A stretch of 64,000 nt of DNA. Source: Phytophthora sp. 'mugwort'. Taxonomy: Eukaryota; Oomycota; Peronosporomycetes; Peronosporales; Peronosporaceae. Shown piece after piece: positions 31,390 through 42,212 of the stretch (position 1 is its first letter; each line of letters opens with the position of its first letter). The notes beneath the pieces are model-generated. The model worked only from the letters and a program-made list of their open reading frames with translations, was not told where the DNA came from and did not search any database. The stretch covers positions 6,262,001 through 6,326,000 of the forward strand of contig JAUCEF010000007.1 of assembly GCA_033558025.1 (NCBI GenBank), in the 5' to 3' direction. A program made the translations under genes and the position numbers.

Positions 31390-33123
31390 TTACGCCACAG
31401 CATCATCCGCTAGGATCCCGAGTGCATGCAGCTCTCGCTGTTTATCGTCGCAATTCACGTACGAGTCGCCATTACGGATATGCCACAACGCGCCACCGAG
31501 ATTCACACCCCATGCTGCACGTGGGTACGGTGCCTCAGGTGGGACCGAGAACTTTGTGCTCATCGACGCACAAGTGCCGCCGTGTAGCTCGGCATACGCT
31601 TGGAAGGCTGGCAGCAAAATCTCGTTCCAACGCTGATCGTTCGAGCGCCACACAAAGCCGGCATTGTCAAGCTCTGTACGTAGTTTGGACGTAAGTGCGA
31701 CTTGACCTGAACGTACGCGCGTAATCCACTGACCCAGTCGGAAGCCGCGTGCAAGTACCGGCCAATTGGCGTCGCGATCGGGGACCACAAAATCCGTCGT
31801 CACAAGAGCGTCGTCGCCATGCAGTCTGCGATACGTCGTCAGCGCAGGAATCACCACGCTGCGCACAGTTTTCTCGACACGATGACGTGCATTCCACACA
31901 AAACCGAGCGCGTCCAGCTCCTGGCGCGCCGCTTGTACCTGCGACCCGTACGCTCCACGACGGATGTTCTTGACTGTGTCTCCCAACTTCAACCCCCACG
32001 AATCTGTTGGCCATGGGTCCTCCGACGGCACTACAAAGTCCTGACACACATCACAGTGTCCGTACTGGGCGGAAAAGACCTCGAGCGCTGGCAAAATGCT
32101 CTCTCCCCACACCTTGTCCACCAATCGGAACGAGAATCCCAGTTCATCCAGCTCTTCTCTTGTATCCCGAACCTGCGTCGCGTATTTCCCTGATCGTACC
32201 ATGTACACATGACGTCCTAGCATATATCCTTCCAACACCTTAGGCCATCTCGGGTCTTCCACATGGGACGGGATTGTGAACGCCAGAGGCACGTCGGCAT
32301 TCCCATACAACTCCTTGTACTTCCGTAAACCAGGCAGAAAAAACTGGTACCATTTGGTATCTCGTACTCTCCATACAAATCCCAGCGCATTCAGTGCATC
32401 CACTTGATTCTTTGGTAGGGGGGGAAGTGCCGCACTGGACGAGCTCGTGTTCTGTTTCTTCTTGCCTTTAAGTTGCTGCTCTCTCTGTTTCTGTTGCTGC
32501 ACTTGTTTACGGAGTTTAGCCACTGCCAGTCCGAGCTTATATCCCCTTGTAGCTCTTGGCCAGAGCTCAGCCTCGTTGTCGTCCTTTGTGTCCTCTGGTA
32601 CGACGAACTTTTGGGGTACGAACAGGTCTCCGAACTGCTGCTGATACGTCTTAAGCGCTGGGAGACATACCTCTTGAAACTGATACTCGTGCCATGAATG
32701 CAGTGGGAACCCCATGCTCCTGAGCTCCTGCATCTGCTCGGCGCCCTGTTTCTTCGTCTCGAGCGCTGAGGCCGCGCCCTTGCTCAGCGACTGCATGAAG
32801 CGATGCACCTTGACGCCGAGTGGCAGCTGATGCAGCTCCTTGGGCCAGTCGCGGCTGCGAGGCACCACGAAGCCAAAGGGTACGGCGAAGTGCCGCTCGA
32901 GCGCGTGGAAAGTGCGAAGCGCGAGCACCAATTGACTCAGGGGTTTACTGGTATTGCGGCTGGAGCTTGACCGACGCGACTTGGAACCCTCGCCCGGGGC
33001 TGAGACGCGGTAGAAACGGGAGGAGATCGGAGAGGAGAGAAGAGAAGGAGGCTGCAGGGACGACGAGGTCAAGAGGAGACGTGGACGGACAGGAAGCAGC
33101 TGCAGTAAGCGGCGACGAGGCAT
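31390..33123 (-). CDS. Helicase-associated-domain repeat protein, probably mitochondrial
   Basis: 577 aa, single exon, start at the ATG at 33123 (MPRRRLLQLLPVRPRLLLTS). The first ~50 residues are rich in Arg, Ser and Leu with no acidic residues at the very start, typical of a mitochondrial presequence. The rest is about six repeats of 70-80 aa with the pattern LPAL..Y...G......FVVP....WP....G..LG..V..IR.G.......R.ELD.LGFVW, as in the helicase-associated (HA) domain that trails some bacterial helicases. No helicase motor is present. A Gln/Lys-rich insert separates repeats 2 and 3. Role unknown; nucleic-acid binding in the organelle is a guess. Confidence 0.75.
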   Translation of the reverse strand: MPRRRLLQLLPVRPRLLLTSSSLQPPSLLSSPISSRFYRVSAPGEGSKSRRSSSSRNTSKPLSQLVLALRTFHALERHFAVPFGFVVPRSRDWPKELHQLPLGVKVHRFMQSLSKGAASALETKKQGAEQMQELRSMGFPLHSWHEYQFQEVCLPALKTYQQQFGDLFVPQKFVVPEDTKDDNEAELWPRATRGYKLGLAVAKLRKQVQQQKQREQQLKGKKKQNTSSSSAALPPLPKNQVDALNALGFVWRVRDTKWYQFFLPGLRKYKELYGNADVPLAFTIPSHVEDPRWPKVLEGYMLGRHVYMVRSGKYATQVRDTREELDELGFSFRLVDKVWGESILPALEVFSAQYGHCDVCQDFVVPSEDPWPTDSWGLKLGDTVKNIRRGAYGSQVQAARQELDALGFVWNARHRVEKTVRSVVIPALTTYRRLHGDDALVTTDFVVPDRDANWPVLARGFRLGQWITRVRSGQVALTSKLRTELDNAGFVWRSNDQRWNEILLPAFQAYAELHGGTCASMSTKFSVPPEAPYPRAAWGVNLGGALWHIRNGDSYVNCDDKQRELHALGILADDAVA

Positions 33124-33851
33124 CGCGACGGCGTGGCCACTGCTTGTTGCGGCTGGGGATGGACTTGGTAGGGATTATGTGGTGGACACGAATATGGTGG
33201 CGCTTACTTCAACAAATACTATTGCTATTGAGGAGGATAAAGTTAGCCCAACGAAACGAGCATTCTCGCAAATTCAAAAATGTTGGAAGTGTAGTTTCTG
33301 GACGACCGGAATGCGGCAGCTAACGCCTATCGCGAAGAGAGAGCGTCGGCGGCCGGAAAAGATACTTAATGGGACTCGCCTGCTGCTGTGTCAACACGCA
33401 CTGGAGCGACAGCCTAGAAAGCAGCCACCGAAAGGGACAAGCCCCGTTAAGCCACCGCGGAACCGGCGTTGCTAATTAGGCTTCTAGTCGTCGATAAAAG
33501 GCCAAATAGAATCGTCTGCTCTAAAAATTTGGAAGTGTAGCATAGTACACCGATATAATAGCGAGGTATAACCAGGTGAGTGGTAATAAGGGGTTGTGGT
33601 AGCCATGAGCTTCAACCGCCGAAATGTAGCCATGTATGTGATCGAAGCTACATGTATTCGCTGTTTCCAGGTCATCGTTGAGCCAAGCTGATCGGTCAAC
33701 TACATGCGTGTGGTAGTACGAAGTAAAGACGAGCGAGATGTCCACGTTTTGTACCCAAAGGACCGGCGGTCCTAGGACTCCTACCGCGCCATCATGGCGG
33801 CCATGATGACCGAGGGAATCCCTCAGGGATAGGTGCATCCCCGCGCAGGCC
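33124..33851. other. Divergent intergenic region
   Basis: Between the HA-repeat gene and the surface-protein gene. A 98-codon plus-strand frame (33179-33475) has no recognisable features. One TACATGTA site at 33649. Confidence 0.5.
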
Positions 33852-33865
33852 TCATTCCAGTTTTT
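33852..33865 (+). promoter_or_regulatory. Oomycete Inr/FPR-like core promoter
   Basis: TCATTCCAGTTTTT, 31 bp before the ATG of the surface-protein gene; close to TCATTYYNCAWTTT. Confidence 0.6.
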
Positions 33866-33896
33866 GCTTTGGATTTGTAAGTAGTTTACGAGTTAG

Positions 33897-36473
33897 ATGT
33901 ATTTCCATCAACTGTTCGTGCTGCAGCTAGTGGCTTTAATTGTCACGCCTTCTTCAAGTCTTCTTGACCGTCGAGTACTTCATGATGAACCAGGACCAAC
34001 AGTCAAGGTGTCTACAAGCTACGACGCTTTACGGGAGGTTCCAGTTGGACTGCATCAGGCTGAGCGTGCCAGCACCAGCGTGTTCGCTTCGGTGCTCGTA
34101 GCTCCGGAGACTCTCGACCAGTCTAAGGGTCAAAACTCCACGTCACCAAGCACACACGTCGCGTACAACTGCACGTCGACATCTTCCATCTGGAACCTTC
34201 AGCAAGACCCCAATGTCCAGGAACTAGAGAGTCTCGAGACGATAAACGGCGATATCAAAGCTACACTTCGGTGTACGGACTGCGACGCGCTGCTGCGTTC
34301 ATCCGTGGACCGAGTCATCATCAGAGACTCGTTCTTTGGAGCTGCGTTTGCCAGTTCGGCCACCTATTTCTATGTTGTGAGTAGTATGGTGTTAAGTGAC
34401 TCGAAGGGCAATGATACCAGTCCAAGATCGACAACAGAGGCGTGTCGAGTGAGACTTGAAATGATGCAAGCCACTTTCGCTCAGGTGTATCCAGAATGTA
34501 AGATTACAGTTCATTCAACTGATGTGTCGAACCTCATCCGGACAGAGTCCATTGAGGCTGCTATCATAAAAGAACGTCGTCAACTGGAAGCAAGCTCCTT
34601 TGGGTTTGTTAAGGCTTCTATTTGCGAATATGACTGTGGAGAAGAAGGTGCTGGAGGTGACATTGACGTCGACAAATGCTGGGCTATGGATGGCGATATA
34701 TGGGCGGAAACACAGTGCACGCTGCAGTTCTACACTGAAAACAGCAAATGTAGCTCTGTGTGCGGCTACGAAGGTGATGACGAGATACTGCCCCCAAATC
34801 AGTGCTATGATTGCTCCTCAAGTGATGGCTCCTGTGGTCCCGGATACAATTCGACCAAGGATGGATGCTGTCGAGTTCTTGAGTGCGAGGCCGTCGATAG
34901 TACAGCGATCACAAATCCAGGAACTTTATCGTGGAATTTAAACGACGACGGATTGACTGTGAGAAACGCTAGTTACGCCATCTTTGAAGCTGGGAATTGC
35001 TCTGACGCCTCGGATCCCTCTACAAACTGCTGTCGAATTACGTGTGAAAATTGCTTTTTGAATGTATCAGTCGCGTCAATGTTTGCCGAGGTGGAAATCG
35101 TGCGCGCGTCGTTTAATGAGGCAATTGAGATGGCATTGACTGGAAATGCCAACCTCGAGGTGGCTTTGTACGCACCAAATGGATGCACGCTGGACGAGAC
35201 GGCACAGCTTAAGAATGCCAGCTTCACCGTCCCGTTAGGCGAGACGGGCTTGAGTATTGAGATCACAATGGGGTTGGATCTGCGCAGGAAAATTTCGCTT
35301 CAGCCTCACGGATCCATCGCAACGATCGGCGCGAGCGCTGAGTTGCAGAGTCTGACGGCGGGGTCGCTCCAGTCCGACACCTTCCACGACGTACAGATCA
35401 AAACCACGATGTCAAACAAACTGGCTCAAAGCAGCATCGATCTCGAGCTGGAACTGGAGCTGATTCCTTCATTCCAAGCGTCACTTTCACTACTGAAAGG
35501 CGCCGCTAAAGTCGGTGTGAAAGTGGAGCTCGTGATGTTTCTAGAACTGAACAGTACTTTTCAGTTTCCAGACCCGTTTCCAGGTCTCTCGTCCGCGTAT
35601 CTCGATGATTCATCGCTGTGGCACGGAGGTGACTGTCGACTCCCGCACTACATGGAATATAACTGCAACGCCGGTTATGGAGAAGTAAACATTTCCATTC
35701 CGTTATCAGTCCGCATTCCTCCCATCGGTAATAAAAAAAAAGTAACCAAAACGCTGGAGATCGTGTCGTCTTCCGATCGCTTCAGCTCCAGCCTCTTCAG
35801 CGGGTGTGTTGCCACATCATATGACGCTGAAATTCTTCTCTCAACGGCAATTGATGACGTGGTCTCCTTGTCGGATGAAAAGCAACAAGCGTTGCAAACT
35901 ATTCTGGCTTGGGTACTTGGAATGCCTGATATCGATTCGGATTTTGTGAATATCACCTTTATTTCCGACGTCACGGGTGAGATTTTCCTCACAGTGTCGG
36001 TCCCTCCCTCACTTGGCGAGCTGTACCCGAATGTTTCAGACTTTCAAATGGAGGTTTATCGTCGGGCAAGGAACGAAAGTTTTGTCAGTGTGGTTACCAA
36101 TTACGTCGGGTTGGGAATCTCTGCTCAATGTGGCGATGGGTGGTGGGGGTCGGAGTGCGATCAGGTTTGCCACGACGACCACTGCAGCAGTGGAAACATC
36201 ACGTGTAATGCTGTCGATGGAACAGTTATCTCGTGTGGTACTTGTGAAAATGGGTACTGGGGAGTTACTTGCAACAGTACTTGCCAATTACCTACTGGTT
36301 GCACGAATGCGCGGTGTGATCAAACTAGCGGGGGTGATATCGAGTGTGTGTCATGTGATGGTGATGAAAGCTCGTTATGCAGCGAAACAGCATCAGCGGC
36401 TAGTAGCTGGCAGATTGCCACAGCTTCGGTGCTGGTCGCTCTGATTTTCAGCTTAAATGTGATAATTGGTTAG
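33897..36473 (+). CDS. Secreted, probably GPI-anchored Cys-rich EGF-like surface protein
   Basis: 858 aa, single exon. The N-terminal hydrophobic run (LFVLQLVALIVTPSSS) is a signal peptide. The body has many N-glycosylation sites (for example NCTSTSS, NVS, NIT), two Cys-rich blocks at about residues 245-330 and 740-830, and laminin/EGF-like modules near the end (CGDGWWGSECDQVC, CENGYWGVTCNSTC). The C terminus is a Ser/Ala stretch followed by a hydrophobic tail (IATASVLVALIFSLNVIIG) with nothing after it, the layout of a GPI-anchor signal; a single membrane helix is the alternative. Likely displayed on the cell surface. No enzyme domain recognised. A decayed copy of its EGF-like end lies downstream. 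Confidence 0.75.
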   Translation: MYFHQLFVLQLVALIVTPSSSLLDRRVLHDEPGPTVKVSTSYDALREVPVGLHQAERASTSVFASVLVAPETLDQSKGQNSTSPSTHVAYNCTSTSSIWNLQQDPNVQELESLETINGDIKATLRCTDCDALLRSSVDRVIIRDSFFGAAFASSATYFYVVSSMVLSDSKGNDTSPRSTTEACRVRLEMMQATFAQVYPECKITVHSTDVSNLIRTESIEAAIIKERRQLEASSFGFVKASICEYDCGEEGAGGDIDVDKCWAMDGDIWAETQCTLQFYTENSKCSSVCGYEGDDEILPPNQCYDCSSSDGSCGPGYNSTKDGCCRVLECEAVDSTAITNPGTLSWNLNDDGLTVRNASYAIFEAGNCSDASDPSTNCCRITCENCFLNVSVASMFAEVEIVRASFNEAIEMALTGNANLEVALYAPNGCTLDETAQLKNASFTVPLGETGLSIEITMGLDLRRKISLQPHGSIATIGASAELQSLTAGSLQSDTFHDVQIKTTMSNKLAQSSIDLELELELIPSFQASLSLLKGAAKVGVKVELVMFLELNSTFQFPDPFPGLSSAYLDDSSLWHGGDCRLPHYMEYNCNAGYGEVNISIPLSVRIPPIGNKKKVTKTLEIVSSSDRFSSSLFSGCVATSYDAEILLSTAIDDVVSLSDEKQQALQTILAWVLGMPDIDSDFVNITFISDVTGEIFLTVSVPPSLGELYPNVSDFQMEVYRRARNESFVSVVTNYVGLGISAQCGDGWWGSECDQVCHDDHCSSGNITCNAVDGTVISCGTCENGYWGVTCNSTCQLPTGCTNARCDQTSGGDIECVSCDGDESSLCSETASAASSWQIATASVLVALIFSLNVIIG

Positions 36474-36503
36474 GTTATCGAGACCCTTAGGTTATCGAGA
36501 CCC
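36470..36503. repeat. 17-bp tandem repeat, two copies
   Basis: TTAGGTTATCGAGACCC twice; the first copy overlaps the stop codon of the surface-protein gene. Confidence 0.9.
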
Positions 36504-37059
36504 GAAGCCAATCCAACAAGGATAATTGTTGTCATTGTGTATTGGACGCAGGCAATCAACCTAAATTGGGACCAATGATGAATAGCAAATACCGTGCTAC
36601 ACCCACAACAGGTTTTCTTAACGGTTCAAGTTACCTGCTACCAAAATTTTACCGGAAAATATATACATGTACTAACCCTTGTCATTGCTCCCTTTCGGCA
36701 TTTAGACCGAATGTCATATTGTCACACCGAGCTTAACTATTTCGCTATTTCATCGTTATGTATCGAAAATATAAAAATGTTAAGCCAGTGCTACTGCCAT
36801 CCTAATCCATGCACTGGAAGCTACCCCGCCTCGCTGTCAACAAGAGGAGCTCGATGTGGGTACTCGGTATCTCGGAGATTGATCCGAATTTCCTTATGAC
36901 AACTTCAACATCCGAGCCTCATCTGTATAAAAAAATTCAATGCCTCCCGCCATGTCTGATAATTAATTACCTCATATCGTACGGTTTTGATATAAACCAG
37001 CGCCATCCGTTGTGAGCTCCAGCGACGGGTTTGACTTCTCCTCGAGTGACTAATGGGGC
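36504..37059. other. Intergenic, no supported gene
   Basis: AT-rich spacer with one TACATGTA site at 36664. No gene seen. Confidence 0.5.
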
Positions 37060-37345
37060 CCCTGCGGAGCTCTTCGTCTCATTGTAGCTACGAGTCTGTT
37101 AGTTGCAACGCTGCGATTGGGGATTTCATATCGTGTGATCTGTGCAAGACGGGAACTGGGGGATCATGCATATGGTTATTCTTGCGATGCACTGGAACAT
37201 TGCAGCAGTATGCGATGTGACTAAAGCAGTGGACACCAATCGGGAAGGGAGATTAGCTTCAACGCGGCGACTCCCCTGTACTTGTGGCTTCTCATCATCA
37301 ACGAGACTTGTATCCGTTGCTTGGAATTAGCTCCATCAATTCAAT
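37060..37345 (+). pseudogene. Decayed copy of the EGF-like C-terminal module
   Basis: Frames here read SCNAAIGDFISCDLCKTG, then YGYSCDALEHCSSMRCD, parallel to the intact gene's TCNAVDGTVISCGTCENG and TCQLPTGCTNARCD. Spacing of the cysteines is kept while stops and shifts break the frame. A partial tandem duplicate of the upstream gene is the simplest reading. Confidence 0.55.
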
Positions 37346-37634
37346 TTGCTCCATTATCCAAGGGTGATTTCCAGTTGAGTTTCTATTTTTAAAATGACAG
37401 CCGACTGTCAAGTGTCATGCCAATTACATTGTATATGATGACGAGAAAGATCTAAATCTTATTATGAGCAATATGTTCGGTCCCCCTTGATGACCAACTA
37501 GAACGTCGGTGGTTTCTCGCCATGCAGAGGATATTTTTTCATGGGATATTTCCGTCGATGTGGTGCCCCCAAAGCACATTAACGGCTTGTATTGGAGTGG
37601 CTTGACCGGTTCGAGGCGGCCACTTGTATGGACG

Positions 37635-40600
37635 ATGGGTCAAGACAAGTCGATTCCGGGACATCATGGCAACAATCCGCCTCCTGGTCGCGTTGGAGCG
37701 TTGGCCTTGACATTACTCGACTCGTTGTTACATCGGAGAAACCCTCAATCCCCACGCAGCAAGAACAAAGTGAGTCCGCAAGTCTGGTCAAAGCGGCCTC
37801 GAAATATCCGTGAACTAAACAGCAAACGAGACGAACGCAGTCGTCGAGACATAGTAAGAAGTCGACGAGAAGGGAATAGCAGTCGGGAGGGATATGCATC
37901 AACTATTAAACCCAATGTCTCTCTGAGACGGTCAAGCTCAGCCAAACTACTGAAAGCAGCTTGGAGCGCTCGAAAACTGGGTGGACAACCTTCTGGTCAC
38001 AAAAGTTTCAAAGCGAAAGTTGTAGTCGATACGACCGCCACGAACGAAGCCCCTGAAGTTGTGACCAATTACGTATATGATGTACCCGAGAAGAAAGCCA
38101 AAGTCAAAACTCCTGGCGCCGGTTATGACGACACGGATGACCAGGAGAACGACGAGTTTGATCACGACCAAGAAGACGAGGACGAAGAAGACGAACTGGA
38201 CTTTGAACTACGGCCATTCATGTCTGAGGATGAAGATGAGATGGCGTACTTTGCTCATCGGATGGGTGGGTCCGAGTTTAAGCTGCTTCGTCGTCGTGTG
38301 TTGCATCCACACGGGCGAATTCGATCCATCTGGGATACAATTACACTCTTGCTGACAACATGTACGTCATGGCCACATAGTCTCCGTTTCTCTCAGTCCA
38401 GCTAACATGTCCACTCAATTGCATGACAGGGGTCCTTCTGATCGTGCCGTTTGAGCTCTGTTTCTCTATGAGTGCGTCTCTCCGTCGTCGTATTCTCCAC
38501 TTCGACCTCTTTGTCGACTCGATGTTTGTCCTCGATATCATGCTCAAGTACGTTCTCTTAAAATCTTCTCATCTGGTGACAACAACTCACTGAGTTTTGT
38601 TCCTGCGAGTAGTTTCACCACAGCGATCGAAGACGACGGGAAACTCCATTTCTCATCCTCTGCCATCTTCCGACAGTACACACGTCGATGGCTTCTACCC
38701 GAAATGCTTTGGACAATCCCATTTTACGCAATCTTTGAAGGACAGGATCCAGAAGCCTACGTCCTGGGTAGATCAACGGAAGACCCGCTATTCCAATTCG
38801 CAGTGCAAGCTGCTTGGCTGTATCCTGCCACCCGCTGTCTGCGCTTGCTACGTCTTGTCGGACTACCTCGTCTCCAGCGTCGTCTGGAGCATTCCTTACT
38901 CATTTCTTCCAAAGTGAGCAGTCTCGGAAGTTTCTTGTTCGTTGTGCTAGCCCTCTCGCATGTCTTCAGTTGTGTCTTTGCCTACTTGGCTTTCAGTGAT
39001 GACGACCAACTCGAATTCGCTCTGAGTACACGCGTTTTACAAGATGCTCAAGTCCAGACGCGGTACATTGCAGCCTTCTACTGGTCCATGATGACTATGA
39101 CCACCGTCGGCTACGGTGACAGTACGTTCACTCCACTCCAATCGCGAAATTTTGATTCTTCTAACACTTTCGCTGTATTTTTGTTTGCAGTCACGGTAAA
39201 AACCAACGCTGGAAGACTCTTTTCCATCGCGGCAATGGTTGTCGGTGCCGGTGTCTTCGCTTATGGCATCACAAACGTCGTGTCACTCTTCCAGCAACTG
39301 TACGAAAGCGACACAGCATACCGACGAGATATGGACCAGATCAATGACTTTATGCAATCTCGCTTGCTGCCACGGGCCTTGCGTGACAAAGTCCGAGCTA
39401 ATACTTTCCACTGGCGGAAAGCTGCTCGTGGCGAAAACAAGGAGCGCGATCGCGTCATTGTGGGACGTATGGCCAGTCTCATCCGAGCTAAAGTGGCCGA
39501 CCGATTCTGCGAAGATATGATGCCTCATAAGATGCCATTTCTTGCAGGATGCAGCGCCGAATTTATCCACGATTTGTATCTCCGAATGCGCGTGCAGTGT
39601 TATTTACCAGGGGAAGATATCATTAGTCAGGGGGATTATGGCTCGGAAATGTACTTCCTCTTTGCTGGTCATGCCCAAGTGCTGCTAGGCTTGAGTAAAG
39701 TGGCTCTCTTTGGACCCAATTCGTGCTTCGGTGAGTTTAGTATCGCCAATCCACGCAAACCTCGACTTGCCACCATTCAGGCGCTTGATTTCTGTGAGAC
39801 GCACTGTATCGATCGCGAGCAGATTCTGCGAGTTCTTCTGTCTCATCCAACCACGATGCGTTCTGCCCGACAACTTGCGACTTTGCGCTCCCGGAAAGCT
39901 TTGACTTTAATCTATGAGAGCGGAGGAAAGTCGAGGACGTTGCTTCAGGGCTTGGCCATGATGTGGAGGGCAGAGGGGGTGCAAGCAGTGCTTCCAGCAG
40001 GTGTAGCTGCAGATAGTTTGCCTTTCTTGCAGGAATTTATGAACACGTCAAGTACTGGAGCTCCACGACGCAACTCGGTAGGTGGAAGCATTGTGCTACC
40101 GATTGCAACCCCGCAGTTCCAGCTCCACAACTTGCACCCTCAGCAGTACCTTGAACCAGCGCAGGTGATGCAACTGCAGCAGTACAACAGCATGATGAAT
40201 CCTCAAGCGTCTCAAGCCGCACCTTCAACGCCCCCAGGTCCAGCTACTTTGACTGGATCAGCGCGTCGCCCGTCCCTAGTCATAGACCCAACAATTTCCA
40301 TGAAGATAACGCCAGGTTTACTGTCATCTCCTTCACATCAGCGTGGACGCAACGGACTTGCCAAGCTGCAGAAAATCACACCAGACGCACCATCAAACCC
40401 CGATATTGATATTCTTCTCCCAAGAGATAACGACGTCCTCACTGCATCCCGCGTCGTAAATACGATAGCAGATGACCACCCAAACTTGACACGAAGAGTC
40501 TCAACCACTAGCATTACTAGTGGCAGTCCTCTTGTCGTCCTGCCTCCGACTTCCGCAGCGCCGCCCCAAGATGATCGGCTGGATCTGCTGCTCCTCGAGC

Positions 40601-40827
40601 TCCGCAACGTGGCAAGTCGGCAGAACATACTGGAGCAGCAATTGAAAGCGATGATGGAGACCGCGTACCCGAAGCCCGAGAGCTTGGACCACCGACTGGA
40701 CAGCGGAGCGATCACCTCTCAAAGAGGCCACTTTGATGAGCAACACTGGATCGATGGCCACCGTTCTCCTCTCGTTCGACAACGTTCTAGTCGCCTCGCA
40801 ATACACCGCGAGAGCGATGATACCTGA
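37635..40827 (+). CDS. Voltage-gated K+ channel with cyclic-nucleotide-binding domain (EAG/CNG-like)
   Basis: Four exons: 37635-38361, 38430-38547, 38613-39121, 39191-40827, about 996 aa. Introns are 68, 65 and 69 bp with GTACGT donors and AG acceptors; joins restore frame (TTW|VLL, MLN|FTT, GYGDI|TVK). Order: disordered acidic N terminus; S1 (WDTITLLLTTW-VLLIVPFEL); S4 with regularly spaced arginines (RCLRLLRLVGLPRLQRRL); pore with the K+ filter TTVGYGD; S6; C-linker; CNBD with YLPGEDIISQGDYGSEMYFL and FGEFSIANPRKPRLAT; low-complexity C terminus. Predicted plasma-membrane K+ channel. Start set at the first ATG in frame (37635, MGQDKS); an upstream exon is possible. Confidence 0.82.
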
Positions 40828-40942
40828 GGTCGGTCATCACTGCATAACCAAGCATGTTCATACAGAGTTGCGGGAAATAAATTATTGCTCTAGTGCTCGT
40901 CGTAGCATGCTATTCTATGGGTAGTAGTCCGCGTGGATGATC

Positions 40943-42051
40943 CTAATCAAAGAGAGCAATCGTTGAAGGCACTTGAGTGACTTCACCCCCTAAAAGCCGC
41001 ACGAGCCACGTGCGAACATCGTCTTCCAGGGCTTGACGACGTTCGCTACTGCCGTTGCGAGGAGGCAACAGCGACATCTTCTTGCCTTTGTAGCTGAGGC
41101 TGATAACGAAAGCTGCGGAAATATAGAACAAAGAAACGGTAACAGCATGAATAAAACACAAAATAACGGCGACGTCTTTTTAACCTACACGCTGACGCAT
41201 TCCCGAACTGCGTTTGCCAATGCGCGCGCTTGTCCGTCGTCTGTGTGTCCAAATTCACCCAGCAGAATGTAAGCGGGTCGTGTTGGAACTCGGTCGCCAG
41301 CTTCTCCATAATTGTAAATTGGTCTGTCCACAAAGAGTAAAAAACAATAAATTGTAAGCTTCTCAACGCTCTCGTCACATACACAACCTGCCTTTAACCG
41401 CGCACCTCTCACACTACAGCCATGCCGCGTGTCGTCTGGCAAAAAAACAAGCGTGCGCCTTCCCTTGGCCGTCAAATACAGCGGTTTCAGCTCGTAGATT
41501 GACGGCGCAAAGACCTTGGCTAACTGCCTCAACACACTCTCCCTCTTCTGCTCCGTCTTAGACCCTTCATGGTCCCCCGCCGCTGAGCTCTCGTCTGTGT
41601 TCGTCGTATTGTTGCCAAGCGAGAGCATCCCCATCACCACAGCGAACAATACCATGAGCAGGAAGGGCGTCGTCAGGTGCGACAGGTCAAAGTGTTGCTT
41701 GTACTGATACTGGTACTGATACTGCTGACTGTAGTCGTAGCCACCGCGTCCGTAACGCTGTTGTTTGTGGAAATTCTGCTGCCTCTGACGTCGCTCTTGC
41801 TCTGCTGCTGCTGGTCTATTACTCAGCTGGTCGTAAGCCGCTCCGATGCGCATAAACTGCTGCTCCGCCTGCGGGTTGCCCGGGTTCTTGTCCGGGTGCC
41901 ACTTGAGCGCGAGCGATCGGTACGCGCGCTTGATCTCCGCCTCGGAGGACGAGCGCTTGATGCCCAGCACTTTGTACGGGTCCTCGCCAAAGCCGCAGGC
42001 GCAAGACGCCAGCAGGAAGAGCGTCAAGAACGCGACGACTGTGGGCCGCAT
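40943..42051 (-). CDS. ER-type DnaJ (J-domain) membrane protein
   Basis: Three exons on the minus strand: 42051-41388, 41323-41189, 41112-40943, about 322 aa; introns of 64 and 76 bp (GTTGTG...ACAG, GTAGGT...GCAG) keep frame. The signal peptide ([16 protein letters not shown]) is followed at once by a J domain with the HPD motif ([29 protein letters not shown]), a Gln/Tyr-rich linker ([10 protein letters not shown]), a membrane helix ([16 protein letters not shown]) and a C-terminal domain that may be thioredoxin-like ([24 protein letters not shown]). J proteins stimulate Hsp70 ATPase; a lumenal J domain implies BiP as partner. It converges on the K+ channel gene, 116 bp apart. Confidence 0.82.
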
Positions 42052-42193
42052 CGCTCCAAGTCTGTGTCACAAAACTTAACTGCTGCAAGAATGGGTTAAA
42101 TATGTACGCATACATAATGTTCTCAATCTTTACTCTTGTACCTATAAATGGCTGTCAGATACCAAAACAATACCCATTCATGCACGAAATAGG

Positions 42194-42207
42194 TCACTTC
42201 CAGTTTT
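42194..42207 (+). promoter_or_regulatory. Oomycete Inr/FPR-like core promoter
   Basis: TCACTTCCAGTTTT only 6 bp before the ATG at 42213, implying a 5' UTR of under 20 nt if transcription starts within it. Confidence 0.55.
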
Positions 42208-42212
42208 GAACA

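Noticed and set aside
33179..33475. 98-codon frame divergent from the HA-repeat gene
   Set aside because: Lys/Arg-rich without domain; lies in a bidirectional upstream region and its start has no supporting element.
33897..34100. Possible RxLR-type effector start in the surface protein (RVLH followed by acidic residues after the signal peptide)
   Set aside because: The motif is not RxLR, there is no typical dEER, and the protein is 858 aa with EGF-like modules and a C-terminal anchor.
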